Shown here in pieces: positions 14,757 to 24,170 of a stretch of 44,959 bases of DNA. The translations under genes were made by a program, and so were the position numbers. Source of the stretch: an uncultured Bacteroides sp. (lineage in GTDB: Bacteria > Bacteroidota > Bacteroidia > Bacteroidales > Bacteroidaceae); contig NZ_CAJUHF010000027.1 of the NCBI RefSeq assembly GCF_910585845.1, forward strand, positions 1-44,959. Reading direction: 5' to 3'. A model generated the notes under the pieces. The model did no database searches. It saw only the letters and a list, made by a program, of their open reading frames with translations, and had not been told where the DNA came from. The stretch's first letter is position 1. Each line of letters opens with the position of its first letter.

Positions 14757-14888
14757 TACCTGTAGCCGAACGTTAGTCAACTCGTAATAGAACAGTAATT
14801 AACTTGTAATAGAACAGTAATTAACTCGTAACAGAACAGTAATCAACCCGTAACAGAACAGTAATCAACCCGTAGCCGAACATTAATT
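14757..14888. repeat. Six tandem 22-bp repeats between ruvC and pulA
   Basis: Six consecutive 22-base units run from 14757 to 14888. The inner units share the core CGTAAYAGAACAGTAATYAAC. The first and last units carry GTAGCCGAAC in place of the core. The array occupies the whole ruvC-pulA gap, has no spacers, and ends 15 bases before the pulA ATG. There is no consensus promoter for pulA, so transcripts may read through the array. Confidence 0.9.
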
Positions 14889-14903
14889 AGTAAACTAAAT
14901 ATC

Positions 14904-16901
14904 ATGAATCTGAATGAACTTGCCCTGATCGGAGTGGCAGCCGCTACAGTGACCGGCTGTACTCCTGCAAAGAAAGAGTACACATCTTATGAACTGTATC
15001 CCGTCCGTTCGGGCAGTCTGACTGAAATGGAGTATACCCCCGAGGCCACTCATTTCACGTTGTGGGCACCCACTGCCGACGAAGTGCGCCTGATGCTGTT
15101 CGACGCCGGCGAAGGAGGCCATGCATACGAGACCATTTCCATGATTCCCGATACAGAAGGAACCTGGACCGCCAAAGTGGAAAAGGACCTGCTGGGGAAA
15201 TTCTATACATTCAACGTGAAGATCAACGAACGCTGGCTGGGAGACACCCCGGGCATCAACGCCAAGGCCGTGGGAGTGAACGGGAAGCGTGCCGCCATCC
15301 TCGACATGAGAACAACTGACCCCGAAGGATGGGCAGACGACAAACGGCCCGCGCTGGCTTCTCCGGCAGATGCAGTCATCTATGAGATGCACCATCGCGA
15401 TTTCTCCGTAGACCCTTCGTCGGGCATTCGGAACAAAGGCAAATATCTTGCGCTGACCGAAGAAGGAACCCTAAGTCCCGAACAGTTGGCGACAGGCATT
15501 GACCATTTGAAAGAACTGGGAGTGACGCACGTACACATTCTGCCCTCCTACGACTACGCTTCCGTGGATGAAACCAAGTTGGATGAAAACAGATACAATT
15601 GGGGCTATGACCCGCAAAACTACAACGTCCCCGACGGTTCCTATTCCACCGACCCATACGACCCGGCTGTCCGTATCCGGGAGTTCAAACAGATGGTGCA
15701 GGCCTTGCACAAGGCTGGCATCCGTGTAGTGCTTGATGTAGTCTACAACCACACGTTCAATACCACCGAAAGCAACTTTGAGCGTACAGTACCCGGATAT
15801 TTCTACCGCCAGATGTCCGATGGCAGCTTTGCCGACGGCTCCGCCTGCGGTAACGAGACGGCAAGCAACCGCCCCATGATGCGGAAATACATGAAAGAAT
15901 CCGTTCTCTACTGGCTCAACGAATATCATCTGGACGGCTTCCGCTTCGACCTGATGGGCATTCACGACATCGCAACCATGAACGAAATCCGTACGGCAGT
16001 CACGGCAGTCGATCCGAGCATCATCATCTACGGTGAAGGCTGGGCAGCCAAAGCGCCTCAGATGCCGGAAGACTCTTTGGCAATGAAAGCCAACATCTAT
16101 CGCATGCCGGGCATTGCCGCTTTCTCCGACGAAATGCGTGACGCTTTACGTGGTCCGTTCAATGATAATCGTCAGGGGGCTTTCCTTGCAGGCATTCCGG
16201 GTGGTGAAGAGAGCATTAAGTTTGGCATCGTAGGTGCCGTCAAGCATCCGCAGGTGGACAATGATTCGGTGAATTACAGTAAAGCTTCGTGGGCAGAGCA
16301 GCCTACGCAGATGATCAGTTATGTCTCTTGCCACGATGACATGTGTCTGGTAGACCGGTTGAAGGCAAGTGTTCCGGGCATTACCCCGCAGGAGCTGGCA
16401 AGGTTGGACAAACTGGCACAAACTGCCGTATTCACCTCGCAAGGCATCCCTTTTATCTATGCCGGTGAAGAAGTGATGCGCGACAAGAAGGGCGTTCACA
16501 ATAGTTATAACAGCCCCGATTCCATCAATGCCATCGACTGGAAGCGCAAGGCGGAACACGCGGATGTGTTTGCTTATTATAAAGGATTGATACAGTTGCG
16601 CAAGAATCATCCTGCTTTCCGCATGGGTGATGCCGGCTTGGTGCGTAAGCATCTGGAATTTCTTCCGGTGGAGGGCAGCAACCTGATAGCCTATCGCCTG
16701 AAAGAGAATGCCAATGGCGATGCTTGGGAGGATATCATCGTCGTGCTGAACTCGCGCAAGGAGAATGCCAGACTGACTGTTCCCGAAGGCAAATATACCG
16801 TGGTCTGTAAGGATGGCTTCATCAGCGAAGGCGGATTAGGGACACTGTACGGTCCGGAAGTGATTGTTCCGGCACAGTCGGCTTTGATTATCTGGAAATA
16901 A
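14904..16901 (+). CDS. pulA: Type I pullulanase, lipoprotein
   Basis: A 665-aa GH13 debranching enzyme that cleaves alpha-1,6 links in pullulan and branched starch fragments. The N terminus (MNLNELALIGVAAATVTGC) is a short lipoprotein signal with the Cys at 19, so the enzyme is membrane-anchored. A CBM48-like domain (about 45-150, FTLWAPTADEVRLMLFD) precedes the catalytic barrel. GH13 motifs are YNWGYDPQNY (typical of type I pullulanase), VLDVVYNHT, GFRFDLMGIHD (nucleophile Asp), IYGEGW (acid/base Glu) and SYVSCHDD. Length is normal. Together with malQ, elsewhere in the window, it fits alpha-glucan breakdown. It stands downstream of the 22 bp array. Confidence 0.94.
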   Translation: MNLNELALIGVAAATVTGCTPAKKEYTSYELYPVRSGSLTEMEYTPEATHFTLWAPTADEVRLMLFDAGEGGHAYETISMIPDTEGTWTAKVEKDLLGKFYTFNVKINERWLGDTPGINAKAVGVNGKRAAILDMRTTDPEGWADDKRPALASPADAVIYEMHHRDFSVDPSSGIRNKGKYLALTEEGTLSPEQLATGIDHLKELGVTHVHILPSYDYASVDETKLDENRYNWGYDPQNYNVPDGSYSTDPYDPAVRIREFKQMVQALHKAGIRVVLDVVYNHTFNTTESNFERTVPGYFYRQMSDGSFADGSACGNETASNRPMMRKYMKESVLYWLNEYHLDGFRFDLMGIHDIATMNEIRTAVTAVDPSIIIYGEGWAAKAPQMPEDSLAMKANIYRMPGIAAFSDEMRDALRGPFNDNRQGAFLAGIPGGEESIKFGIVGAVKHPQVDNDSVNYSKASWAEQPTQMISYVSCHDDMCLVDRLKASVPGITPQELARLDKLAQTAVFTSQGIPFIYAGEEVMRDKKGVHNSYNSPDSINAIDWKRKAEHADVFAYYKGLIQLRKNHPAFRMGDAGLVRKHLEFLPVEGSNLIAYRLKENANGDAWEDIIVVLNSRKENARLTVPEGKYTVVCKDGFISEGGLGTLYGPEVIVPAQSALIIWK

Positions 16902-16961
16902 GTTGTTGTAATTATAACTCCTTTTAACTCTAGGTAACTCCTTCAAATAAATCCATTTCCA

Positions 16962-18416
16962 ATGATGCAATCCTATACGATACGTCTCTCGGGAGCCGTG
17001 GTCCGCAATCCGCAGGTTCGTTTGGCGGCTCCCGTTTCGGTCTCTTTTCCGGCCGATGAACACATTGCCATTGTCGGGCCGAACGGTGCCGGCAAAACTC
17101 TTTTGGTAGATATGCTGACAGGCAAATATCCGCTGAAGGAAGGTTCCTTGGATTACGACTTCTCTCCGTCCGTTTCGCCGATGGTCTACGATAACATCAA
17201 GTATATCGCATTTCGCGATACGTACGGTTCTGCCGATGCCAATTACTATTATCAACAGCGCTGGAACACGCACGACCAGGAGGATGTACCTTCGGTCAGG
17301 GAGATGCTTGGCGAAGTGAAAGACGAAGCGTTGCGGCAGGACTTGTTCGACCTGTTCCACCTTGAGCCGATGTTGGACAAACCCATGATCCTGCTCTCCA
17401 GTGGAGAGTTGCGCAAGTTCCAGTTGGCAAAAGCCCTGCTGACTTCTCCGCGCATACTGATCATGGACAATCCCTTCATCGGGCTGGATGCACAGACCCG
17501 CGAACTGCTGAATAAGTTGCTGGAAGACTTGTCGAAACGTTCTGCCGTGCAACTGGTTCTTGTGCTCTCGATGATGGATGACATTCCTGCTTATATAAAT
17601 AAGGTGTTGCCGGTAGCCAATCTCACGGTGGGGCAGATGATGGAGCGCGACCCCTATTTAGCTATTTTCCGCAACTCGGATGTTCCCGTTCCCGAGGACT
17701 TGCAGCAGCGCATCATCAGTTTGCCTTACGAAAACACCAACTACGTTTCCGACGAAGTCGTGAAACTGAATAAGGTCAGTATCCGCTATGGCGACCGTAC
17801 CATACTGAAAGAGTTGGACTGGACGGTAATGCGTGGGCAGAAATGGGCGTTGGGCGGCGAAAACGGTGCGGGAAAATCAACCCTGCTCAGTTTGGTCTGT
17901 GCCGATAATCCCCAGTCGTATGCCTGCGATATCAGCCTGTTCGGAAGGAAGCGGGGTACGGGCGAGAGTATCTGGGAGATAAAGAAACACATCGGCTATG
18001 TCAGTCCTGAGATGCATCGTGCCTATCTGAAGAACCTGCCGACGATTGAAATCGTAGCTTCCGGACTGCATGACAGCATCGGTTTATATAAGCGTCCTAA
18101 GCCCGAACAGATGTCCATCTGCGAATGGTGGATGGATGTTTTCGGTATCTCCTCCCTGAAGGACAAGCCTTTCCTTCAACTCTCCAGTGGCGAACAACGC
18201 CTGGCGCTCTTGGCACGCGCTTTCGTGAAAGACCCGGAACTGCTGATTCTTGACGAGCCGCTTCATGGCCTGGATACTTACAACCGCCGCCGCGTGAAGA
18301 AGATCATCGAAGCCTTCTGCCGCCGTCGGGACAAGACCTTGATTATGGTCACCCACTACGAAGAGGAACTTCCGGCTACCATAACGGATCGGCTGTACCT
18401 GAGGCGCAACCGCTGA
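16962..18416 (+). CDS. Tandem ABC ATPase (ModF-like)
   Basis: A 484-aa soluble protein with two ABC domains and no membrane segment. The first (about 1-240) has Walker A GPNGAGKT, signature LSSGELRKFQ and Walker B ILIMDNP, where the usual catalytic Glu is Asn. The second (about 260-480) has GENGAGKST, LSSGEQRLALLARAF and LLILDEPLHGLD, with an intact Glu. This layout resembles E. coli ModF and other non-transport tandem ATPases; the substitution suggests that only one site hydrolyses ATP efficiently. The Met pair MM at 16962 leaves the exact start open by one codon. The function is unknown. Confidence 0.85.
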   Translation: MMQSYTIRLSGAVVRNPQVRLAAPVSVSFPADEHIAIVGPNGAGKTLLVDMLTGKYPLKEGSLDYDFSPSVSPMVYDNIKYIAFRDTYGSADANYYYQQRWNTHDQEDVPSVREMLGEVKDEALRQDLFDLFHLEPMLDKPMILLSSGELRKFQLAKALLTSPRILIMDNPFIGLDAQTRELLNKLLEDLSKRSAVQLVLVLSMMDDIPAYINKVLPVANLTVGQMMERDPYLAIFRNSDVPVPEDLQQRIISLPYENTNYVSDEVVKLNKVSIRYGDRTILKELDWTVMRGQKWALGGENGAGKSTLLSLVCADNPQSYACDISLFGRKRGTGESIWEIKKHIGYVSPEMHRAYLKNLPTIEIVASGLHDSIGLYKRPKPEQMSICEWWMDVFGISSLKDKPFLQLSSGEQRLALLARAFVKDPELLILDEPLHGLDTYNRRRVKKIIEAFCRRRDKTLIMVTHYEEELPATITDRLYLRRNR

Positions 18417-18496
18417 ATAAATCTCTTGTAAACTACGGAACTCTCTTTTAAAAAACGTACCTATAGGCCTATCTTTCACGGTTTTCTTGAACAATA

Positions 18497-18529
18497 TTGG
18501 TGTAGAATAGAATAAAACAGTTATTTTTG
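18497..18529 (+). promoter_or_regulatory. Promoter of the LtaS-like gene
   Basis: TATTTTTG (18522-18529) is a full -7 match. A TTG at 18497-18499 is a possible -33 element, 22 bases away. The leader is about 28 bases. Confidence 0.45.
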
Positions 18530-18562
18530 CGCTCAATATGAATATACAATAAGAAAAGGCTG

Positions 18563-20449
18563 ATGAAAGAAAAGCTTATAGGATGGATAAAGACGTATTT
18601 CCTTTTCGTCTTCATCTTTATATTACAGAAACCGCTGTTTTTACTTTATTATAGTGCTTTGTATGCAGAAACTGCCTGGACAGATATCTTTCGGGTTATT
18701 TGGAACGGTCTGCCTCTCGACTTCTCATTGGCGGGATATCTGACCGCTATTCCCGGATTGCTTTTCATCGTTTCCGCCTGGACGCTTTCCGCTACGCTTC
18801 GCCGCATCTGGAGAGGATATTATCTTTTTGTTTCCATTCTGCTTTCGGTTATTTTCGTGGTCGATTTGGGGCTATATGAATATTGGGGATTCCGGCTGGA
18901 TGCCACACCGATATTCTATTTCTTCTCCTCTCCTAAAGATGCGTTGGCAAGCATCAGCGTGTGGCAGATGGCGGGAGGAGTGTTTGCGATGGTGCTGTAT
19001 GCCTTGTTGCTGTATATCCTGTTCCTGTGGATACAGAAGGGTATCTGGCGAAGCATGAAGTTGCCCTATCGCCGTTTGTCGGTGTCGGGCGTGATGCTGT
19101 TGCTGACCGGATTGCTGTTTATCCCCATCCGTGGCGGTTTCACCGTCTCTACCATGAATACGGGCAAAGTCTATTTCAGTTCCAACCAACGTCTGAACCA
19201 TGCGGCTATCAATCCGGCATTCAGCCTGATGGAATCGCTCTCGAAGCAGAAAGACTTTGCCAAGCAATACCGCTTTATGGATGCCGCTCAGGCGGATGAA
19301 CTGATGAAGACGTTGGTAGACCCGATGGTGGCAGACAGTATGGCAACCGTTCCCGACACGTTGCGCACGTCCTTGTTTAAGACAGAGCGGCCGAATGTGC
19401 TGTTTGTCATATTGGAGAGTTTCTCTTCCCGGTTGATGACCAGTTTGGGAGGAGAGCCGGACATTGCCGTCCAGATGGACAGCCTGGCCAAAGAGGGCGT
19501 ACTTTTCACGAACTTCTATGCCAACAGCTTCCGCACAGACCGCGGCTTGGTGTCCGTGTTGAGCGGTTTTCCCGCACAGCCCACTACGAGCATCATGAAG
19601 TATCCCCGCAAGACACAACATCTTCCTGCCATTGCAGGCAGCCTGCGCGATGCCGGATACCGGACCCAATATTATTACGGCGGTGATGCCGACTTCACCA
19701 ATATGCGTTCCTATCTGATCTCTTCGGGTTTCGAGGCTATCGTTTCTGATGAAGACTTCCCCGTATCGGAGCGCTTGAGCAAGTGGGGAGCGCACGACCA
19801 TCTTGTCTTCAACCGTCTGCTGGAGGATATGAAGGCTGAGGCTACAGGAGATACGGGAGATGCTTCCGCAGCGGACGCGCGTCCTTTCTTCAAGGTTTTG
19901 CAGACCTCCAGCAGCCACGAACCTTTTGAAGTGCCTTACCGCCGCTTGGCGAACGACCGCCTGAATGCTTTCGCCTATACGGACAGCTGTTTGGGCGACT
20001 TTGTGAGGCGTTTCCGCGAATTGCCGCAGTGGGAGAATACGGTGATGCTGTTGGTTCCGGACCACGTAGGGGCATATCCCGAATATCTGGATAACCAGAC
20101 GATAGAGCGTTATCAGATTCCCTTGCTGCTGATAGGCGGTGCTATTGCTGCGCCGAGGCATATCGACATCTATGGTTCGCAGCACGATATTGCTGCGACG
20201 CTGCTGGCTCAATTGGGGTTGCCCCATCAGCAGTTCACGTTCAGCAAGGATATGCTGAATCCCGCTTCCCCTCACTTCGCTTTCTTCACGGTGCCGGACC
20301 TTTTCGGCATGCTGACACCGGACGATCAGTTGATATTCAATTGTGAGGCCGCTGCTACGGTGCTGGACGAAGGTACGGCGAAAGGGAAGAACCTTCTTCC
20401 GGGAAAGGCCTACTTGCAGAAGTTGTACGACGATATAGCAAAAAGATAA
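18563..20449 (+). CDS. LTA synthase family sulfatase / phosphotransferase
   Basis: A 628-aa membrane protein with about five N-terminal helices (residues 10-190) and a periplasmic alkaline-phosphatase-fold domain (about 270-600). The fold is recognised by VLFVILESFSSRL (metal-binding Glu), NFYANSFRTDRGLVSVLSGFPA (Thr nucleophile in RTDRG), YYYGGDADFTN, QTSSSHEPF and VPDHVGAYPEYL (metal-binding Asp and His). In Gram-positives the family polymerises glycerol phosphate. In Gram-negatives relatives move phosphoglycerol or phosphoethanolamine onto surface glycans or lipid A, which is the likelier role here. A PAP2 phosphatase follows 40 bases later and is probably in the same transcript. Confidence 0.88.
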   Translation: MKEKLIGWIKTYFLFVFIFILQKPLFLLYYSALYAETAWTDIFRVIWNGLPLDFSLAGYLTAIPGLLFIVSAWTLSATLRRIWRGYYLFVSILLSVIFVVDLGLYEYWGFRLDATPIFYFFSSPKDALASISVWQMAGGVFAMVLYALLLYILFLWIQKGIWRSMKLPYRRLSVSGVMLLLTGLLFIPIRGGFTVSTMNTGKVYFSSNQRLNHAAINPAFSLMESLSKQKDFAKQYRFMDAAQADELMKTLVDPMVADSMATVPDTLRTSLFKTERPNVLFVILESFSSRLMTSLGGEPDIAVQMDSLAKEGVLFTNFYANSFRTDRGLVSVLSGFPAQPTTSIMKYPRKTQHLPAIAGSLRDAGYRTQYYYGGDADFTNMRSYLISSGFEAIVSDEDFPVSERLSKWGAHDHLVFNRLLEDMKAEATGDTGDASAADARPFFKVLQTSSSHEPFEVPYRRLANDRLNAFAYTDSCLGDFVRRFRELPQWENTVMLLVPDHVGAYPEYLDNQTIERYQIPLLLIGGAIAAPRHIDIYGSQHDIAATLLAQLGLPHQQFTFSKDMLNPASPHFAFFTVPDLFGMLTPDDQLIFNCEAAATVLDEGTAKGKNLLPGKAYLQKLYDDIAKR

Positions 20450-20489
20450 AGACATAAAGATATAACAAACAGATAAAATAAGAAATGGC

Positions 20490-21158
20490 ATGATGTCAGA
20501 AGTCTTGAATGAGTTGATCAACATAGACACCAATATATTTCTTTCCATCAATCGGATGCACAGTCCGTTTTTCGATTATTTCATGAGTACTTACAGTGGT
20601 AAATGGATTTGGGTGCCTATGTATGTTTCCATATTCTACGTGATGTTGCGCAACTTTCATTGGAAAGTAGCTTTATCCTGCCTGATTGCTGTGGCGCTGG
20701 TCATCACCCTTGCCGACCAGACCGGTGCGACATTGATCCGTCCGTACGTAGGGCGTCTTCGTCCTGCCAACCTGGAGAATCCGATTTCCGATATGGTGCA
20801 CATTGTCAACGGATACCGTGGCGGAAGTTATGGCTTCCCCTCCTGTCATGCGGCCAATACGTTCGGGCTGGCTTTCTTCATCAGCTTCCTTTTCAGAAAG
20901 AGATGGCTTACGGTGTTCTTCATGGGCTGGGCGCTGCTCACTTGTTACTCGCGCATCTACTTGGGCGTACACTATCCGGGCGACTTGCTGGTGGGTGCAC
21001 TGATCGGCTTGTTGGCAGCGTATCTGGTTTATCTCCTTTTTATGAAGGTGAGCAGGCATAAGACGATGAAAGAGCTTCATCATGCCTATGCCCCGATATG
21101 GGTAGGCGGGTTGACAATAGTGGGAATACTGCTCTATGCGGCGCTTATGCTCGGATAG
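20490..21158 (+). CDS. PAP2-family membrane phosphatase
   Basis: A 222-aa integral membrane protein with about six helices and the three acid phosphatase motifs: RPYVGRLRP (C1), GFPSCHAANTF (C2, PSCH in place of PSGH) and SRIYLGVHYPGD (C3, nucleophile His). These enzymes remove phosphate from lipid phosphates in the periplasmic leaflet, such as undecaprenyl pyrophosphate, phosphatidylglycerol phosphate or lipid A. It follows the LtaS-like gene, so recycling a lipid phosphate by-product of that enzyme is a reasonable guess. A start one codon later is possible (MMS). Confidence 0.9.
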   Translation: MMSEVLNELINIDTNIFLSINRMHSPFFDYFMSTYSGKWIWVPMYVSIFYVMLRNFHWKVALSCLIAVALVITLADQTGATLIRPYVGRLRPANLENPISDMVHIVNGYRGGSYGFPSCHAANTFGLAFFISFLFRKRWLTVFFMGWALLTCYSRIYLGVHYPGDLLVGALIGLLAAYLVYLLFMKVSRHKTMKELHHAYAPIWVGGLTIVGILLYAALMLG

Positions 21159-21241
21159 AGCCTCCCGCCTTTCACCTGTCGCTTCCCTCCCCTTCTCATT
21201 TCTCCTTCCCATTTTCCATTTTCCCCTTTCCATTTTCCATT

Positions 21242-23836
21242 TTATAACTGTCTGCCTACCGTCACCATCCCCTCCCGTGAACGGATGCCGAGTCGCGATG
21301 TGCTACTTTGCGTGGCGGAATAGGTCGTATAGCCATATTCTTTCTTGTTGAACAAGTTGTTCAGACTGGCCTCAAACCGCCATCTTTTGGTTTTGTAGAC
21401 GAAAGAGGCATCGGCAAACAAGGTGTTGAGGCGCATATTCTCGTCCAGGTCGTTCCGGTAGTGTTCGCAGGAGAGACGCAGGTCTACGCGGCCGATGCTG
21501 AATGTGAGATGCAGGCGTTGCACAAGATTCAGTAGCGGAGTAAGCCGCGTGTCGTTTCCTATCTTGCTGCCGCCATATCCCAATGTGGCATGATATTCCG
21601 CTTCAAAGCCCGACATGGGCAACCAGATAAGTTTGGGCTCCGCTTGCAGGTAGTCGTAACGGTAGGTTTGCAGGCGGTTGTTCGTCAGTTGCTTGCCGGT
21701 GTTGCGGCTGAGGATGAGGTTCAGCGAGGTTTTCAAGTGCCAGTCATAGAAGCCTTTGGAGAGCATGGTGTGGAGTGACCAGTTCTCGGTATGGTTCTTT
21801 AGATGGTGGCGCGTATAGACGATGGAGTCCGGCGTGACGGTCTGTTCATAAAGGGTGTTCTGCTGCGTGCGTTGATGGGAGAGCGAGACGGTTACGAAAA
21901 ACTCATGCACGGTATTCTTGTACTCTCCGTAAATCCGATAGTTCTGGCTGAGGGCGACGGGGAGCATCCGGTTGTTGTTCCACCATGTCCGGTAGTCCGT
22001 CCGGTAGGAGGAGTAGAGGTCGGCATCGGTTCCGGCGGAGCGGTTCAGACTGGCAGAGAGGCTGAACTTCCAGTGATAATCCACCTGACAACGCAGGTAG
22101 AGGGAAGGGGAGTAGAGGAGACGATTCGCCCCCAGTCCGAAGAAGCGTTTCCCTCGGAAGGGAAGCGTAAGGCTGCCCAGCCACTTGCCCCGCTCCAGCT
22201 GCAAGTAGGGGGAGAGATAGACGGACAGACTGGAGACATCGGACGCACGGTTGGATGTGCAGGCGGACGGCTGCATGTCCGGTTGTGCGGACGGCTGCAC
22301 GGGCGAGGATGTGAAGGTACCCCATTCTCCCTGTACACCTGCACGGTATTGTCGGGTAAATCCATTATATTTGCGCAGGTAGCTGGCATGATGGTCGGCA
22401 TAGAAGCTTTGTCGACGGTACTTCTCCCGCTGATCCGCTACTTGCAGTGACGAGGGGAGCAGGGTGTACTGCACGGTAGAATTGATTTCCCATGTCTCCT
22501 GTTCTTTGTTGCGGAGCAGGTGCAGGCGATTGCTGGCTTTCAGTTCCGAGGTCCGTATCTTCTGCTGGAGGCCTTGCGAGGTGCCGTTTCCGATGTTTCC
22601 TTCCAGTTGGAGGCGGTTGCTCAGGTAGTGCTTGGGGCTGTTATCTTCGTAGTGGGCTTCCGTATAAGCAGCGTTGCTTAGCAGACGGTAGCGGTAGGTC
22701 TCGTCCGTGCGCAGGGTGTCGCCGGGCTGGTAGTAGGCGAGCGTGTTCCGGCGTTCCTGTCTGATTTCGTCGTGCGTGTATCCGGCTTGCAGTCGCAAGC
22801 TGCGGTTGTCGTTCCATTTGTACATGCGGTTTCCGTTCAGCGTATGCGTGCGGTTGAAGAGAAGACGTTGCTTCTCGAGCGGAGCACTGATGCCCGGTTG
22901 GGAGAGAGGGGAGGAGACAAGGATATCCTCTTTTTGCCGGTTGATGAGCAAAGCTTGTTCGTTGCTGAGGTCTTTGCCTTTGTTGTTTGTCTTGTAGCTG
23001 TACAGGTTCTGTTTGCCTTTGCCCAGTTGGAGGGCACTGGCGGAGCCTTCCCAAAGCAGGTTATCCGTACCTCTTCCTCCGTCCGCCTGGCTGTAACCTG
23101 CTCCGAGTTGGGCGTTGACGAGCCATTGGTCGCGCGCTTTCGGATCCAGTTTCAGGTTTAGTGCCACTTCGTCGGAGTTGATTTTATCTTTCAGGGCTTT
23201 CACAGACTGGTAGTTCTCCATGATTTCCGCACTCTTCACAGCTTTGGCACTCAGCGTGTTGTTCACCTGGTTATACCGTCCGCCCGTCACGTCCATGCCC
23301 TCCACCAAGAAGTGGTCGATGGGCTTTCCTTTGTACTTCACCTGCCCGCTCTCTTCTACATCCACGCCGGGCAGGCGTTTCAGTACGTCTTTGATGTGCA
23401 CGTCTTTGGAAGAGGCGAATTGCGAGAGGTCGTATCTCACGGTGTCCTTGCGCCCGTAGATGCGTCCGCCGCGTATCTGCACCTCTTTCAAGACGATGGC
23501 TTCGGGGCTTAGCCGGAAGTCCTGTCGGCCGGAGGCGGAGATGCTTCGCACTTCCCGTTTATAGCCTAATAGGGAGGCACTGAGCTGCAAGGTGCCGCTG
23601 TAGTTTTTCCATGGCAGGCTGTAGTGCCCTTTTGCGTCGGTCAGGGCATAATCTATCGTTTTGTTTTCGCGCATCACGCAGAGCATGACGGCTTCCAGTG
23701 GCTGATGGGTTTCAGCGTCGGTCACTGTGCCGCTCAATACTTGGGCAGACAGCGGGCGGCATAGGAGGGACAGTAGGCAACAGGTTATGAAGAGGGCGTG
23801 GCCGGTTGTACCGGACAGGTGGATGGATGGTTTCAT
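21242..23836 (-). CDS. Outer-membrane beta-barrel protein with CarboxypepD_reg-like domain
   Basis: An 864-aa TonB-receptor-like protein. A signal peptide (about 1-31, ending LSAQ) is followed by a CarboxypepD_reg-like domain (VLSGTVTDAETHQPLEAVML). A plug-like domain comes next (IKDVLKRLPGVDVEESGQVKYKGKPIDHFLVEGMD), and then a large barrel with many aromatic strands, ending MVTVGRQL. It lacks SusC hallmarks and no SusD partner is adjacent, so it is not a classical SusC transporter. It lies downstream of a GLPGLI gene in the same direction, separated by the 21 bp palindrome array. The adjacent divergent kinase/regulator pair suggests shared control. Such GLPGLI/barrel pairs recur in Bacteroidetes; their substrate is unknown. 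Confidence 0.87.
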   Translation of the reverse strand: MKPSIHLSGTTGHALFITCCLLSLLCRPLSAQVLSGTVTDAETHQPLEAVMLCVMRENKTIDYALTDAKGHYSLPWKNYSGTLQLSASLLGYKREVRSISASGRQDFRLSPEAIVLKEVQIRGGRIYGRKDTVRYDLSQFASSKDVHIKDVLKRLPGVDVEESGQVKYKGKPIDHFLVEGMDVTGGRYNQVNNTLSAKAVKSAEIMENYQSVKALKDKINSDEVALNLKLDPKARDQWLVNAQLGAGYSQADGGRGTDNLLWEGSASALQLGKGKQNLYSYKTNNKGKDLSNEQALLINRQKEDILVSSPLSQPGISAPLEKQRLLFNRTHTLNGNRMYKWNDNRSLRLQAGYTHDEIRQERRNTLAYYQPGDTLRTDETYRYRLLSNAAYTEAHYEDNSPKHYLSNRLQLEGNIGNGTSQGLQQKIRTSELKASNRLHLLRNKEQETWEINSTVQYTLLPSSLQVADQREKYRRQSFYADHHASYLRKYNGFTRQYRAGVQGEWGTFTSSPVQPSAQPDMQPSACTSNRASDVSSLSVYLSPYLQLERGKWLGSLTLPFRGKRFFGLGANRLLYSPSLYLRCQVDYHWKFSLSASLNRSAGTDADLYSSYRTDYRTWWNNNRMLPVALSQNYRIYGEYKNTVHEFFVTVSLSHQRTQQNTLYEQTVTPDSIVYTRHHLKNHTENWSLHTMLSKGFYDWHLKTSLNLILSRNTGKQLTNNRLQTYRYDYLQAEPKLIWLPMSGFEAEYHATLGYGGSKIGNDTRLTPLLNLVQRLHLTFSIGRVDLRLSCEHYRNDLDENMRLNTLFADASFVYKTKRWRFEASLNNLFNKKEYGYTTYSATQSSTSRLGIRSREGMVTVGRQL

Positions 23837-23952
23837 CTGAATGTTTTTTTAAACGTAGGTGCAAGGTGTGTTTTTAAGTTCTCGTTATGGATAGGTGAAG
23901 AAGCGTGATGACTCCCTGAGGAAAGTTGTTTCACTCAGCTTGCAAAGTTGTT

Positions 23953-24072
23953 TGACTCAGGGAGAAAACTTCATCTCAGCTGGCGAGATGTACATCCCGG
24001 CTGGTGAGATATACATCTCGCGGGCTGAGATGTATATCTCGCGCCGCGAGATGAAGTTTTCTCCCTGAGTCA
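23953..24072. repeat. Cruciform element: four 21-bp palindromic units inside 25-bp inverted arms
   Basis: Four exact 21-base units (23973-23993, 23994-24014, 24015-24035, 24036-24056) each read ATCTC or ATCCC, seven variable bases, then GAGAT and a short linker: a palindrome per unit. The whole block is enclosed by perfect 25-base inverted arms (23953-23977 and 24048-24072) that begin TGACTCAGGGAGAAAACTTC. It lies between the GLPGLI and barrel genes, so it would be transcribed and could fold into a very stable structured RNA. The remainder of 23837-24170 holds degenerate pieces of the same words (CTGAG, GAAGTTTT, CTCCGTGTC). Confidence 0.88.
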
Positions 24073-24170
24073 TCCCTCTTTTCTCAGTGAGGGAATAGGG
24101 TTTTGTCAGTGAAGGAATGAAGTTTTTTCCCCGTGTCAAACCGCTTCTTTCTCCGTGTCGTCAGGGCAGG

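Noticed and set aside
14757..14888. CRISPR array
   Set aside because: Units are contiguous 22-mers without spacers and no cas genes are near.
18872..20551. 559-codon open frame opposite the LtaS-like gene
   Set aside because: It is antisense to intact conserved catalytic motifs and has Gln/His/Arg-rich shadow composition with no domain.
23957..24139. Leftward 60-codon ORF with repeated EMYISP-like units
   Set aside because: The apparent peptide repeats follow directly from the 21 bp palindromic DNA units; the inverted symmetry shows that the structure is at the DNA or RNA level.
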